The translations under genes were made by a program, and so were the position numbers. The notes under the pieces were generated by a model. That model worked only from the letters and a program-made list of their open reading frames with translations. It did no database searches and was not told the origin of the DNA. From contig CBDHFJ010000105.1 in NCBI GenBank assembly GCA_965262315.1, positions 62,001 through 126,000 on the forward strand: DNA of 64,000 nt. Reading direction: 5' to 3'. This stretch comes from JBCCFK01 sp965262315 (GTDB lineage: Bacteria; Actinomycetota; Acidimicrobiia; Acidimicrobiales; UBA8592). Position 1 is the first letter of the stretch, and each line of letters opens with the position of its first letter. Below are positions 8,829 through 17,162 of this stretch, one piece after another.

Positions 8829-10292
8829 TCAGGCCGTGGTTCTCGCGTAACCGCTCGCCGGGTACGCGAACGTGAAGATCGCGGCCTGGGCCACGAAGCA
8901 GACCAGCGCGAACACCCACGACGTCTGCATGGCGTCCAACGCCGCCTCCGGTCCGTCGGGCCGCCCGACGATGGTCACCGCGATCGCGATGCCGAGCGCG
9001 ATGGACAGTTGGAAGATCGTCGTCCGTCCCGCGCCGGCCATGCCGAACCGGTTCGGTGGGACGTCGCGCAACGCCCCACCGACGAGCATCGCGAAGCTGC
9101 ACCCGGCGGCGATGCCGATGAACACGCTGGGCAAGAGGAGCTCGACCAGATAGTCGGGTGTGGTGTCGGTCAGCCAGAGGTGCAGGGCCATGCCGACCGC
9201 ACCGGAAAGGCCGCCGACGGCCAGGATCGGCCCGTTGCCGTTGCGGTCGGCCCAACGTCCGGCCATCGGGGAGATGACGAACGACAGCAGCGGCGACGGC
9301 GCGATGGCGAATCCGGTCCGGAGCACCGACCACCCCCACGTCGACTGGATGTAGGTGGGCAGGATGACGAGCCACGCGAAGAACGCGGCGACGAAGAAGA
9401 CCTGACCGGCATTGGCGACCGCGTATGTGCGCAGCCGGAACAACGAGAGGTCGAACAGCGGAGCCGGGTGACTCCGCGAGCGCAGGACGAAGATGGCGAC
9501 GAGGACGGCGCCGAGGACGAACGCCGCCAGGGTGCCGCCCGCCGCCCAACCCCAGTCCTCACCCTGGACGATGCCGAAGATGATCGCACCCACCCCGATC
9601 GACGCCAGCGGCACGCTGATCAGGTCGACGCTGCTCGGCACCCCGTCCGCCACGCTCTCCTCGAGCTCTCGGCCACCGACGATGAGGGCGACCACTGCGA
9701 CCGGGACGTTGACCAGGAACACGACGCGCCAGCCGAACCCGTCGACCAGCAGGGCACCCAGCGAAGGACCGACCGCCGCGGCGAGTCCGCCCATGGCGCC
9801 CCAGGTGCCGATCGCCAGCTGGCGCTTCGCGATCGGGAATGCGGGCAGGAGCAGGGCCAGTCCCGCCGGGAACTGCGCGGCGCCGCCGATCGACTGGATG
9901 ACCCGCGCCGCGATGAGGAACTCGGCGGAGTTCGCCAGACCGGCCAGCAGCGACCCGACCGAGAACACGGCGAGCCCGAACAGGAAGACCCGTTTCCGCC
10001 CGAAGCGGTCGGCCAACCAGCCCGCGACGAGCAGCAGCGACGCAACACCGATGTTGTAGCCGGTGATGATCCACGAGAGCGCCGACTCCGACGCGTCGGG
10101 GAACGCACCGCGGATCTCCGGCAGCGCCAACGAGATGATCGTGATCTCGAGGCTGACCATGAACGATGCCGCCGACGTGATGGCCAGGGTGATCCAGGCC
10201 TGACGACCGATCGTGTCGACTGTGTCCTCTCGGGAGCCGCTCACGCGCTGGGCGTCAGCCCGCTCGCTCGTTCCAGGGACCGCTGTCGGCAC
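8829..10292 (-). CDS. MFS drug/solute exporter, DHA2 (EmrB/QacA) family
   Basis: 487 residues with about fourteen hydrophobic segments and the family motif A 'GWLADRFGRKRVFLFG' between segments 2 and 3. 'GPSLGALLVDGFGWRVVFLVNVP' is the typical antiporter motif C region. Predicted role is proton-coupled export of a hydrophobic compound. GTG 10292 has an AAGGAG site four bases upstream but overlaps the acyl-CoA dehydrogenase by 38 bases; GTG 10244 would give a 10-base gap but has no ribosome site. The two genes are clearly cotranscribed. Confidence 0.85.
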   Translation of the reverse strand: MPTAVPGTSERADAQRVSGSREDTVDTIGRQAWITLAITSAASFMVSLEITIISLALPEIRGAFPDASESALSWIITGYNIGVASLLLVAGWLADRFGRKRVFLFGLAVFSVGSLLAGLANSAEFLIAARVIQSIGGAAQFPAGLALLLPAFPIAKRQLAIGTWGAMGGLAAAVGPSLGALLVDGFGWRVVFLVNVPVAVVALIVGGRELEESVADGVPSSVDLISVPLASIGVGAIIFGIVQGEDWGWAAGGTLAAFVLGAVLVAIFVLRSRSHPAPLFDLSLFRLRTYAVANAGQVFFVAAFFAWLVILPTYIQSTWGWSVLRTGFAIAPSPLLSFVISPMAGRWADRNGNGPILAVGGLSGAVGMALHLWLTDTTPDYLVELLLPSVFIGIAAGCSFAMLVGGALRDVPPNRFGMAGAGRTTIFQLSIALGIAIAVTIVGRPDGPEAALDAMQTSWVFALVCFVAQAAIFTFAYPASGYARTTA

Positions 10293-11502
10293 GCGGCTCC
10301 TTGGGGAGGCCGAGCACCCGCTCGCCGATGATGTTGCGTTGCACCTGGCTCGAGCCGGCGTAGACCGTGCCGGGCCGGGCGATCATGAACGACGCCATCC
10401 AGTTGGGCACGGTGTTGGGTGTGCCGATGGGCGGCGCACCGATGCCGCCGCGGGTCTCGTCGCCGAAGCCCACCATGGCCTCGGCGCCGAGCATGTTCAT
10501 GGCCGACTCGGTGATGCGGTGGTGATGGTGGCTCCAGAACAGCTTGCCGATCGAAGACTCCGGGCCGGGCTTCTGCCCCTGGAGGTAGCGGGTCAGGGCC
10601 TGCATGCCCCGGTACCGCATGATCTCGACCGTCGTGTGGAACTTCGCGATCTCCTGGCGGATCATCGGGTCGTCGGTCAGGCCCCGCTCGCGGGCCATCT
10701 CGATGTACTGGTCGAGCTCGGCGCGGAACGGCAGCGACTGGGTGGTGGCGCCCACCCCGCGTTCGAAGCCGAGGAGGGTGTTGGCGACGGCCCAGCCGTT
10801 GTTGACCTCGCCCAGCACGTCGTCCTTCGGGCAACGGGCGTCGGAGAAGAAGACCTCGCAGAAGTGGTCGTGATGCACCATGTTGGTGATGGGACGCATC
10901 TCGACGCCCGGCTGGTTGACGTCGACCAGCAGGAACGAGATGCCCTGGTGCTTGGGCTGGTCGGGGGCGGTGCGGGCGAGGCAGAAGATCTTGTTGGCGG
11001 TCTGGCCGGCCGAGGTCCAGATCTTCTGGCCGTTGATGACCCACTCGTCGCCGTCGAGGTCCGCCCGGCAACCGAGGTTGGCCAGGTCCGAGCCGGCGTC
11101 GGGTTCGCTGTAGCCCTGACACCAGACGTCGACGCCGTCGAGGATGCGGGGGATGAAGTGCTGCTTCTGCTCCTCGGTGCCCCACACGAGGATGGTGTTG
11201 CCCACCATGCCGATGGAGAAGCCGTCGTTGGGGCCCGACGTGGGGACGCCACGCTTGGCGAATTCCTCGTTCAGGATGACCTGTTCGATGTGGGAGAGGC
11301 CCCCGCCGCCGTACTCGGCCGGCCAGTTGGGAGCGAGCAGGTTGTTGGCGCGCAGCGTCTTGCGCCACTGGTTCGAGAACTCGGCACGCTCGCCGTCGGG
11401 GAGGGCGCCGATGCCCTTCCAGTCGGGTGGCAGGTTGTCGTCCAGGAACTGGCTGATGCGGGCGCGGTAGGTCTCGGTCTCTGCGGGATATCGCGGGTCC
11501 AT
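10255..11502 (-). CDS. Acyl-CoA dehydrogenase family protein
   Basis: 415-residue flavoprotein of the acyl-CoA dehydrogenase superfamily. The N-terminal helical domain begins MDPRYPAETETYRARI; the middle beta domain has 'WCQGYSEPDAGSDLANL' and 'VINGQKIWTSAGQTANKIF', the classic signature of substrate and FAD contact; the C-terminal helical bundle ends with 'QVQRNIIGERVLGLPKEP'. Members oxidise acyl-CoAs in fatty-acid, sterol or amino-acid breakdown; chain specificity is unknown. The MFS exporter overlaps its 3' end. Confidence 0.9.
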   Translation of the reverse strand: MDPRYPAETETYRARISQFLDDNLPPDWKGIGALPDGERAEFSNQWRKTLRANNLLAPNWPAEYGGGGLSHIEQVILNEEFAKRGVPTSGPNDGFSIGMVGNTILVWGTEEQKQHFIPRILDGVDVWCQGYSEPDAGSDLANLGCRADLDGDEWVINGQKIWTSAGQTANKIFCLARTAPDQPKHQGISFLLVDVNQPGVEMRPITNMVHHDHFCEVFFSDARCPKDDVLGEVNNGWAVANTLLGFERGVGATTQSLPFRAELDQYIEMARERGLTDDPMIRQEIAKFHTTVEIMRYRGMQALTRYLQGQKPGPESSIGKLFWSHHHHRITESAMNMLGAEAMVGFGDETRGGIGAPPIGTPNTVPNWMASFMIARPGTVYAGSSQVQRNIIGERVLGLPKEPRADSGPWNERAG

Positions 11503-11585
11503 GGCGGTGTCGTCCCCCTCGGTCGATCCCGCCCATCATCTCAGGGATCGACCGGCGACGCCCACGGGAGCGCTGCAGCGGGGGC

Positions 11586-13202
11586 TCAGCCGTCGGACTC
11601 GTCGTCGGTGGACGAGGTGGTCTCGGCGTCGCCTGACTGGGCGATGCCGGTGTCGCAGCCGACCATGCCCAGGATGTCCTCGGTGCCGAGCTGGTTGACC
11701 TGGAAATCGATGCGCTGGGCCTGGTCCGGCGGGATGGCGACCAGGATGGCCGCCCAGATGTCGCACAGCGGGAAGGCCGCCTGCACGTCTTCCCAGGCGA
11801 CCACGTCGTCGCCGTCGGCGCTGGTGCCGTTGCCCGACAGCTCGAGGTCCAGGCCGCGAACGGTGTCGATGATGGCTCGTTCCGCCGTGCTGCAGTCGGT
11901 GTCGACCCGATCGAAGTCGGGCCCGGCACACTCGAAGATCAGCTGGAACGCGTCGGTCTCGTCATCGCTGCCGTCCACCTGGGTGCGGAGGAAGTCCTGC
12001 CACCACACCTCGGCTGCCCCGAGGTAGGCGGCCACGATCAGCCCCAGCCGAGCACGGGGTTCGGCCACGCCACCGATGAGGCCGGTGGCTGCTTCCGAGG
12101 TCGCGGCCAGTTGTGCGGTGATGGTGTCGCGCTCCTTCGGGACCAGGACGTCGAACGGGTCGTTGTCGTAGGCGGCTTCGTCGAACGGCGCCGGGATCGA
12201 CACGGCGACGACCTCTGCGTAGAGCGTGGTGTACGCGTCGGTGGCCTGCTGCGGGCCCCACACGAGTTCCTCGTCACCGCCGGCCTCGACGCGGCAGTCG
12301 GCCCGTCCGAGGAACCGGGAGTCGAGGAGCGCGTCGGCCACCAGGAGCTCGAAGATCGGCGCAATCGTGCCGAGCTCGACCATCACGGGTGCCCACAGCG
12401 CGCAGAAGTCGACGTCGTCGGGGATGTGGTCGTCCGGTTCGTCGGGCGCCTCGGGGAACTCGAGCGCATCGGTTGCCGCGACGAGGTCGGCGATGAGCTG
12501 GTCGGCTGCGGCGTCGTCCTCGCACGACGTTCGATTCTCGAGGATGGCTTCGACCACGCAGGTCTTGCCCTCGAGGCCGAACGCGCGTGCGCCGATGGAC
12601 GCCTGGTAGATGAGCGCGTTGAATGCTCCGAGCGCGGCTGCCGCATCCGCCCGGACGGTGAAGTACTCGGTGAACGCCGGGTCGTAGCCGGCGGCCGCCC
12701 CCACGGTTGCGTAGGCCTCGACCACCGAGAAGGTCTCGACGCTGATGCTCGATGCCGCCGACACCGCCGCCAGGACCAGATCAGGTGTGTTGAACGGCGC
12801 CGAGCTGTCGAACTCGGAGATCAGTCCGGCGTCGGCAGCGCGGCGGTCGCCCAACACTTCCTGGGCCACCCGGAGGAACATCGCAGCGATGTGTTGGGGG
12901 GCGGTTGCCTCCGCGGCCGGCGGTTCGGCGATCTCCGGGACCGGTGCGTACGGCAGGAAGTCGGTCGGGTCCGGGGGTGCAGGGATCCCACTGGGCGCGG
13001 GCGCCGGGGGCTCGGTGGGTGCCGGCGTGGCCTCCGCCGGCTCCTCCGGCGCGCCGTCGTCGGTCGTTTCGGTGCCGCCACTGTCGTCGGAGGAACCCAC
13101 CGGGGGCTCCGTCGCCTGCTCGGGGACACTGTCGCCACTGCTGCATGCCGCCGCCAGCAGTGCGAACGCCATCAGCACCGCCAGGATCCGTCGTCCTCGC
13201 AT
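11586..13202 (-). CDS. Large secreted lipoprotein of unknown function
   Basis: 538 residues beginning with a lipoprotein signal peptide: MRGRRILAVLMAFALLAAAC with lipobox LAAAC, so the mature protein is anchored at Cys20. Residues ~25-100 are a Pro/Ser/Thr/Glu-rich linker; the rest is acidic and Ala-rich, with scattered cysteines ('FCALWAPVMVEL', 'LIFECAGPDFDRVDTDCSTAERA', 'FPLCDIWAAILVAIPP') that suggest two related helical repeats. I do not recognise a known domain. The ATG is chosen for the signal peptide; the frame is open upstream to 13262. Confidence 0.75.
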   Translation of the reverse strand: MRGRRILAVLMAFALLAAACSSGDSVPEQATEPPVGSSDDSGGTETTDDGAPEEPAEATPAPTEPPAPAPSGIPAPPDPTDFLPYAPVPEIAEPPAAEATAPQHIAAMFLRVAQEVLGDRRAADAGLISEFDSSAPFNTPDLVLAAVSAASSISVETFSVVEAYATVGAAAGYDPAFTEYFTVRADAAAALGAFNALIYQASIGARAFGLEGKTCVVEAILENRTSCEDDAAADQLIADLVAATDALEFPEAPDEPDDHIPDDVDFCALWAPVMVELGTIAPIFELLVADALLDSRFLGRADCRVEAGGDEELVWGPQQATDAYTTLYAEVVAVSIPAPFDEAAYDNDPFDVLVPKERDTITAQLAATSEAATGLIGGVAEPRARLGLIVAAYLGAAEVWWQDFLRTQVDGSDDETDAFQLIFECAGPDFDRVDTDCSTAERAIIDTVRGLDLELSGNGTSADGDDVVAWEDVQAAFPLCDIWAAILVAIPPDQAQRIDFQVNQLGTEDILGMVGCDTGIAQSGDAETTSSTDDESDG

Positions 13203-13327
13203 GTCTTCCCGCCTCTGTTCGAGACCCGTCCCGCAACGGGTCGCCGGCGACAGCATCGCCAATCGCTCCCGAGCTGTCCACCCCCAAGTCGTGCGGCGCT
13301 AGCCTGGCGACCTTGGCCGGACGGGAT

Positions 13328-14971
13328 GTGCAGCGGTTCGACGTGGTGATCGTCGGCGGCGGTTCGGCGGGCTGCGTGCTGGCGAATCGGCTCAGCGAGG
13401 ACCCGTCGACGTCGGTCCTCCTCCTCGAGGCAGGACGCCCGGATCGCCGGTGGGACGTCTTCATCCACATGCCGGGTGCCCTCGCGTTCCCGAACGGCAG
13501 CCGGTTCTACGACTGGAAGTACGAGTCGGAGCCCGAACCCCACCTCAACGGACGTCGGGTGGCCCATGCGCGCGGCAAGGTGCTCGGAGGGTCGAGCTCG
13601 ATCAACGGCATGATCTTCCAACGCGGCAACCCGTTGGACTACGCCAAGTGGGCGGAGCTGCCGGGACTCGAACACTGGGACTACGCGCACTGCCTGCCGT
13701 ACTTCAAACGCATGGAGGAGTGCCTCGCCGGCGGTGACCGCTACCGCGGGACCGAGGGGCCGCTGGTCATGGAGCGGGGCCCGGCGTCGTCGCCGCTGTT
13801 CGAGGCCTTCTTCGAGGCGGTCCAGCAGGCGGGCTACGAGCTGACCGACGACGTGAACGGGTATCGCCAGGAGGGGTTCGCCCCCTTCGACGGCAACCGA
13901 CATCGCGGTCGGCGCATGAGCGCCTCCCGGACGTACCTCTGGCCCGTCCGCAGGCGCAAGAACCTCACCGTCGTCACCCGAGCGATGACCAACCGGATCC
14001 TGTTCGAGGGCACGCGGGCCGTCGGCGTCTCGTACACCCGGCCGGGTGGCCGGACCGTGACCGCTCGGGGTTCGGAGGTCATCGTCTGCGGCGGCGCGAT
14101 CAACAGCCCCCAGCTCCTGCAGCTGTCCGGCATCGGCAACGCGGCCGAGCTCGAACCTCTGGGCGTCGACATGGTGCACCACCTGCCCGGGGTCGGCGAG
14201 AACCTCCAGGACCACCTGGAGGTGTATGTCCAGCAGTCCTGCCCGCAGCCGGTCTCGATGGCGCCCCACACGGCTCGGTGGCGCATGCCCCTCATCGGCC
14301 TGCAGTGGATCTTCCGGCGAGGTCCGGCGGCCACGTCACACTTCGAGGCGGGAGGCTTTGCCCGCAGCAACGACACGGTCGATCGTCCCAATCTGATGTT
14401 CCACTTCCTGCCGATCGCCATCCGCTACGACGGGTCGGCGCCGGTCGACGGCCATGGCTACCAGCTCCACGTGGGTCCGATGTTCTCGCAGTCACGGGGC
14501 ACGGTGAAGATCACCTCCACCGACCCCCGCCGGAAGCCGGCGCTCGTCTTCAACTACCTCGACAACGACACGGACCGTCGCGAGTGGGTCGAGGCCATCC
14601 GGGTGGCCCGCACCCTGTTGAACCAGCCTGCGTTCGCTCCCTACAACTCGGGTGAGATCTCCCCGGGCCCTGCGGTCGAGAGCGACCAGGAGATCCTCGA
14701 CTGGGTCGCCAACGACGCCGAGACCGCGCTGCACCCGTCGTGTACCGCCAAGATGGGCGTGGACGACCTGTCGGTGGTCGACCCGACAACGTTTCGGGTC
14801 CACGGTGTCGACGGCCTGCGTGTGGTCGACGCCTCCGTGATGCCGATGATCACCAACGGCAACATCTACGCGCCGGTGATGATGATCGCCGAGCGGGCCG
14901 CCGACGCCGTGCTCGGGCATGAGCCCCTGGCACCCGAGCACGTGGACTTCCACGTGGCGTCGACCTCCTGA
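13328..14971 (+). CDS. GMC-family FAD oxidoreductase (choline/alcohol dehydrogenase-like)
   Basis: About 547 residues, the usual size for this family. The N-terminus has the FAD Rossmann motif 'VIVGGGSAGCVLANRLSE', followed by the GMC signatures 'GKVLGGSSSINGMIFQRG' and 'GGAINSPQLLQLSGIG'. The active-site His lies in 'ALHPSCTAKMG' near residue 470, and the C-terminal 'VVDASVMPMITNGNIYAP' segment closes the FAD site. Substrates could be choline, other alcohols or sugars. GTG 13328 is chosen because it leaves only four residues before the FAD strand; TTG 13313 is an alternative. The frame is open far upstream only by composition. Confidence 0.85.
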   Translation: MQRFDVVIVGGGSAGCVLANRLSEDPSTSVLLLEAGRPDRRWDVFIHMPGALAFPNGSRFYDWKYESEPEPHLNGRRVAHARGKVLGGSSSINGMIFQRGNPLDYAKWAELPGLEHWDYAHCLPYFKRMEECLAGGDRYRGTEGPLVMERGPASSPLFEAFFEAVQQAGYELTDDVNGYRQEGFAPFDGNRHRGRRMSASRTYLWPVRRRKNLTVVTRAMTNRILFEGTRAVGVSYTRPGGRTVTARGSEVIVCGGAINSPQLLQLSGIGNAAELEPLGVDMVHHLPGVGENLQDHLEVYVQQSCPQPVSMAPHTARWRMPLIGLQWIFRRGPAATSHFEAGGFARSNDTVDRPNLMFHFLPIAIRYDGSAPVDGHGYQLHVGPMFSQSRGTVKITSTDPRRKPALVFNYLDNDTDRREWVEAIRVARTLLNQPAFAPYNSGEISPGPAVESDQEILDWVANDAETALHPSCTAKMGVDDLSVVDPTTFRVHGVDGLRVVDASVMPMITNGNIYAPVMMIAERAADAVLGHEPLAPEHVDFHVASTS

Positions 14972-15046
14972 TCGGATCGCTTCCTGGGGCATCTGCTCAG
15001 TCCGGCGGTATCGCCCATGCACTGTCCGTGGCCGTACCATGACCGC

Positions 15047-15766
15047 ATGTCGTCGTCTGTCGGAGCAGCCCCGGTTTCGATCCTCGTCGTCGAGGACGCC
15101 CCCGAGTTCCGCCAGATCCTCGAAGCTGCCCTCGGTCGTGAGGGGTACCACGTGACCTTCGCCACCACGGGCGAGGAGGCGCTGGAGATCGCCGAGCGGG
15201 AGGACCCGACCGTGGTCGTGCTCGACGTGGTCCTGCCCGGCATCGACGGGGTCGAGGTGTGCCGCCGGTTCCGGACCTTCTCGGACGCGTACGTGGTCAT
15301 GGTCACCTCGCGTGACGAGGAGGTCGATCGCCTGGTCGGTCTCGCCGTCGGTGCCGACGACTATGTCACCAAGCCGTTCTCGCCCAGGGAGCTCGTCGCC
15401 CGGATCCAGGCCATGTTGCGCCGCCCTCGTGCCGCAGCAGCTGCGCCGGCGGACGACCGGGGCGACCGGCGCACCTTCGGGGACCTGACCGTGGACCTGC
15501 TGGCGCGAGAGGTACGGGTCGGTGACGTCGACGTCTCGTTGACCAAGATCGAGTTCGATCTGCTCGCCACCCTGACCGGAAGACCGGAGATGGTGTTCTC
15601 ACGGGAGATGCTGCTCGAACAGGTCTGGGGCCCCACGTGGGTCGGTGACGGCCACGTGGTGGACGTCCACATCGCCAACCTCCGTCGCAAGATCGATCTC
15701 GACGACCGCGCCCACATCAAGACCGTGCGCGGGGTCGGCTATCGGTTGGCGGTCGAGGCGGGTTGA
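15047..15766 (+). CDS. OmpR/PhoB-family response regulator
   Basis: 239 residues. The receiver domain has the acidic pair E16-D17 in 'LVVEDAPEF', phospho-acceptor Asp60 in 'VVVLDVVLPGIDG' and Lys109 in 'YVTKPFSPREL'. The C-terminal ~100 residues are a winged helix ('TKIEFDLLATLTGRPEMVFSRE', 'HVVDVHIANLRRKID', 'TVRGVGYRL'). The stop overlaps the 3' end of the converging soluble kinase by 28 bases, and the kinase/H-NOX operon is the obvious partner. A TACCAT box at 15035-15040, six bases before the ATG, suggests a leaderless transcript. It is a good candidate to bind the 11-base-period CTTGA repeats in this window. Confidence 0.9.
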   Translation: MSSSVGAAPVSILVVEDAPEFRQILEAALGREGYHVTFATTGEEALEIAEREDPTVVVLDVVLPGIDGVEVCRRFRTFSDAYVVMVTSRDEEVDRLVGLAVGADDYVTKPFSPRELVARIQAMLRRPRAAAAAPADDRGDRRTFGDLTVDLLAREVRVGDVDVSLTKIEFDLLATLTGRPEMVFSREMLLEQVWGPTWVGDGHVVDVHIANLRRKIDLDDRAHIKTVRGVGYRLAVEAG

Positions 15767-16623
15767 GCTGACCGCGGCCTGGTGGGCAGCGCGAGCCAGA
15801 CCTCGGCCCCACCGGCGCTCGATCCGACCCCGAGTGTGCCTCCGAAGGACTCCAGGACGGCGCTCACCAGCCCCAGGCCGACACCGGCCCCGGTGCTCGC
15901 CCGTGTCGACGGGTTCGGACCGGTCTCGAGCACGCCGGTCACGGCGTCTGGCAGCCCGGGTCCGGAGTCGCGCACCACGAACCGGATCCGATCGTCCACT
16001 TCGTCGGTCACGATGCTGACGGCGCCGGGCCCGGCGTGGGTCACCACGTTGTCCAGGACCTCGTCGATCGCCCGATGGATCGCTTCGGTGGCCCAGACCG
16101 TGGCGTGGGCCGAGGTGGCCGGTTCGACGCTGAGGAGCTGTCCCGCCTTCGCGCATCGGGTGCGCCATCGCTCGGCGGCGGCGTCGAGGATCTCCTGAAC
16201 TCGCATCGCGTGCGCGTCAGCGGCGAGACCGGTCGAGCGCAGGTCCGTGAACCACAGCAGCCGATCGATCAATCGGACGAGGTGGTCGGCGCTGTCCGTG
16301 GCCGCGTCGAGCCACTCCCTCGCCGGCGCCGCGGTGACCTCGGTGGTGAGCAGCTCCAGCATGCCGGCGAGGCCGTTGACGGGGGTCCGCAGCTCGTGAC
16401 TCACATGGGCGAGGAACGTGTCTCGGGCCGCGCCGGCAGCGCGTGCGGTCTCGACCGCCTCTTCGAGCTCGATCGTGCGTTCACGGATGCGTTCGTCGAG
16501 CGATTCGTTGACGTCGAGCAGCTCGCGGAGGCCGGCCTCCGCGATGGCCTCGGCTTCCAGGCGGGCCCGGCGTTCGCGGTCGTATCGCCGTTGCAGCCGC
16601 TCGATCCGCTCCTCGGGCGTCAC
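15739..16623 (-). CDS. Soluble histidine kinase of the H-NOX operon (HnoK-like)
   Basis: 294 residues without membrane segments. Residues ~1-65 are a charged coiled coil rich in Arg/Glu ('RIERLQRRYDRERRARLE'), then HisKA with His76 in 'AHVSHELRTPVNG', then HATPase_c with 'EVLDNVVTHAGPGAV', 'VVRDSGPGLPDAV' and 'STGAGVGLGLVSAV'. GTG 16623 overlaps the H-NOX stop as GTGA, so the two are coupled. In known systems, an H-NOX with bound NO inhibits its adjacent kinase; the same role is inferred. Its 3' end overlaps the response regulator gene, convergently. Confidence 0.88.
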   Translation of the reverse strand: MTPEERIERLQRRYDRERRARLEAEAIAEAGLRELLDVNESLDERIRERTIELEEAVETARAAGAARDTFLAHVSHELRTPVNGLAGMLELLTTEVTAAPAREWLDAATDSADHLVRLIDRLLWFTDLRSTGLAADAHAMRVQEILDAAAERWRTRCAKAGQLLSVEPATSAHATVWATEAIHRAIDEVLDNVVTHAGPGAVSIVTDEVDDRIRFVVRDSGPGLPDAVTGVLETGPNPSTRASTGAGVGLGLVSAVLESFGGTLGVGSSAGGAEVWLALPTRPRSAQPASTANR

Positions 16624-17162
16624 GTCGTGGTGTTCCGTCTGACCCGGAACACCGCATGCCCGGTGCCGGGCTCGTGTGCGAGGAGCTCGGCCTCGAGCGG
16701 ATCGGCGAAGAGATCGCCGCACCCGAGGATCAGTCCCTCCGCCAGTGCGACGAGCTCGCGCGTCGAGCGATAGTGGACCGTGACCTCGCCGTCGGCCCCA
16801 CGTTCGAACTCGAAGACCGGCGGGACCGCCTCGGGGTACAGCGCTCGCACCTGCGGGTGAATGATGTCGTTGACGTCGAGCAGGAAGCTCATGGCGTCGG
16901 TCCAGCGTCCCGTGCCGTCGGGGAGGCGGGAGGCGAGCTTGGGGAGGGCCAGTCGCCCGACCGTTCGCCACAGTTCGTCGAGCGACATGCCGGTGGCCTC
17001 GGCGGCCACCTGCGCGATCCGCACCAGCTCGACGTCGTGGTAGTTCCCCAGCGCGGTGTACGCGCCATCGGCGCCCGCCGCGTCGAGCAGGTCGTCCCAG
17101 GTGTCGATGCCGTAGACGTCGGAGACGACCTCTTCGACCACGTTGAACACCACGCCCTTCAT
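16620..17162 (-). CDS. H-NOX (haem NO/O2-binding) sensor protein
   Basis: 180 residues, the normal length for a stand-alone H-NOX. It begins MKGVVFNVVEEVV; the haem-ligating His is at 102 ('VNDIIHPQV'), Pro115 is kept, and the haem-propionate motif YRSTR puts Tyr131, Ser133 and Arg135 at the same numbers as in the Thermoanaerobacter H-NOX. Position 140, the distal Tyr that stabilises O2 in O2-binding members, is Leu, so this protein should be an NO (and CO) sensor. It is joined by ATGA to the hybrid kinase upstream and by GTGA to the soluble kinase downstream. Confidence 0.9.
   Translation of the reverse strand: MKGVVFNVVEEVVSDVYGIDTWDDLLDAAGADGAYTALGNYHDVELVRIAQVAAEATGMSLDELWRTVGRLALPKLASRLPDGTGRWTDAMSFLLDVNDIIHPQVRALYPEAVPPVFEFERGADGEVTVHYRSTRELVALAEGLILGCGDLFADPLEAELLAHEPGTGHAVFRVRRNTTT

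Noticed and set aside
10241..11929. 562-codon and similar frames overlapping the acyl-CoA dehydrogenase and lipoprotein genes
   Set aside because: Arg/Pro/Ser-rich shadow frames. The 10255-11502 and 11586-13202 frames have family motifs or a lipobox signal peptide.
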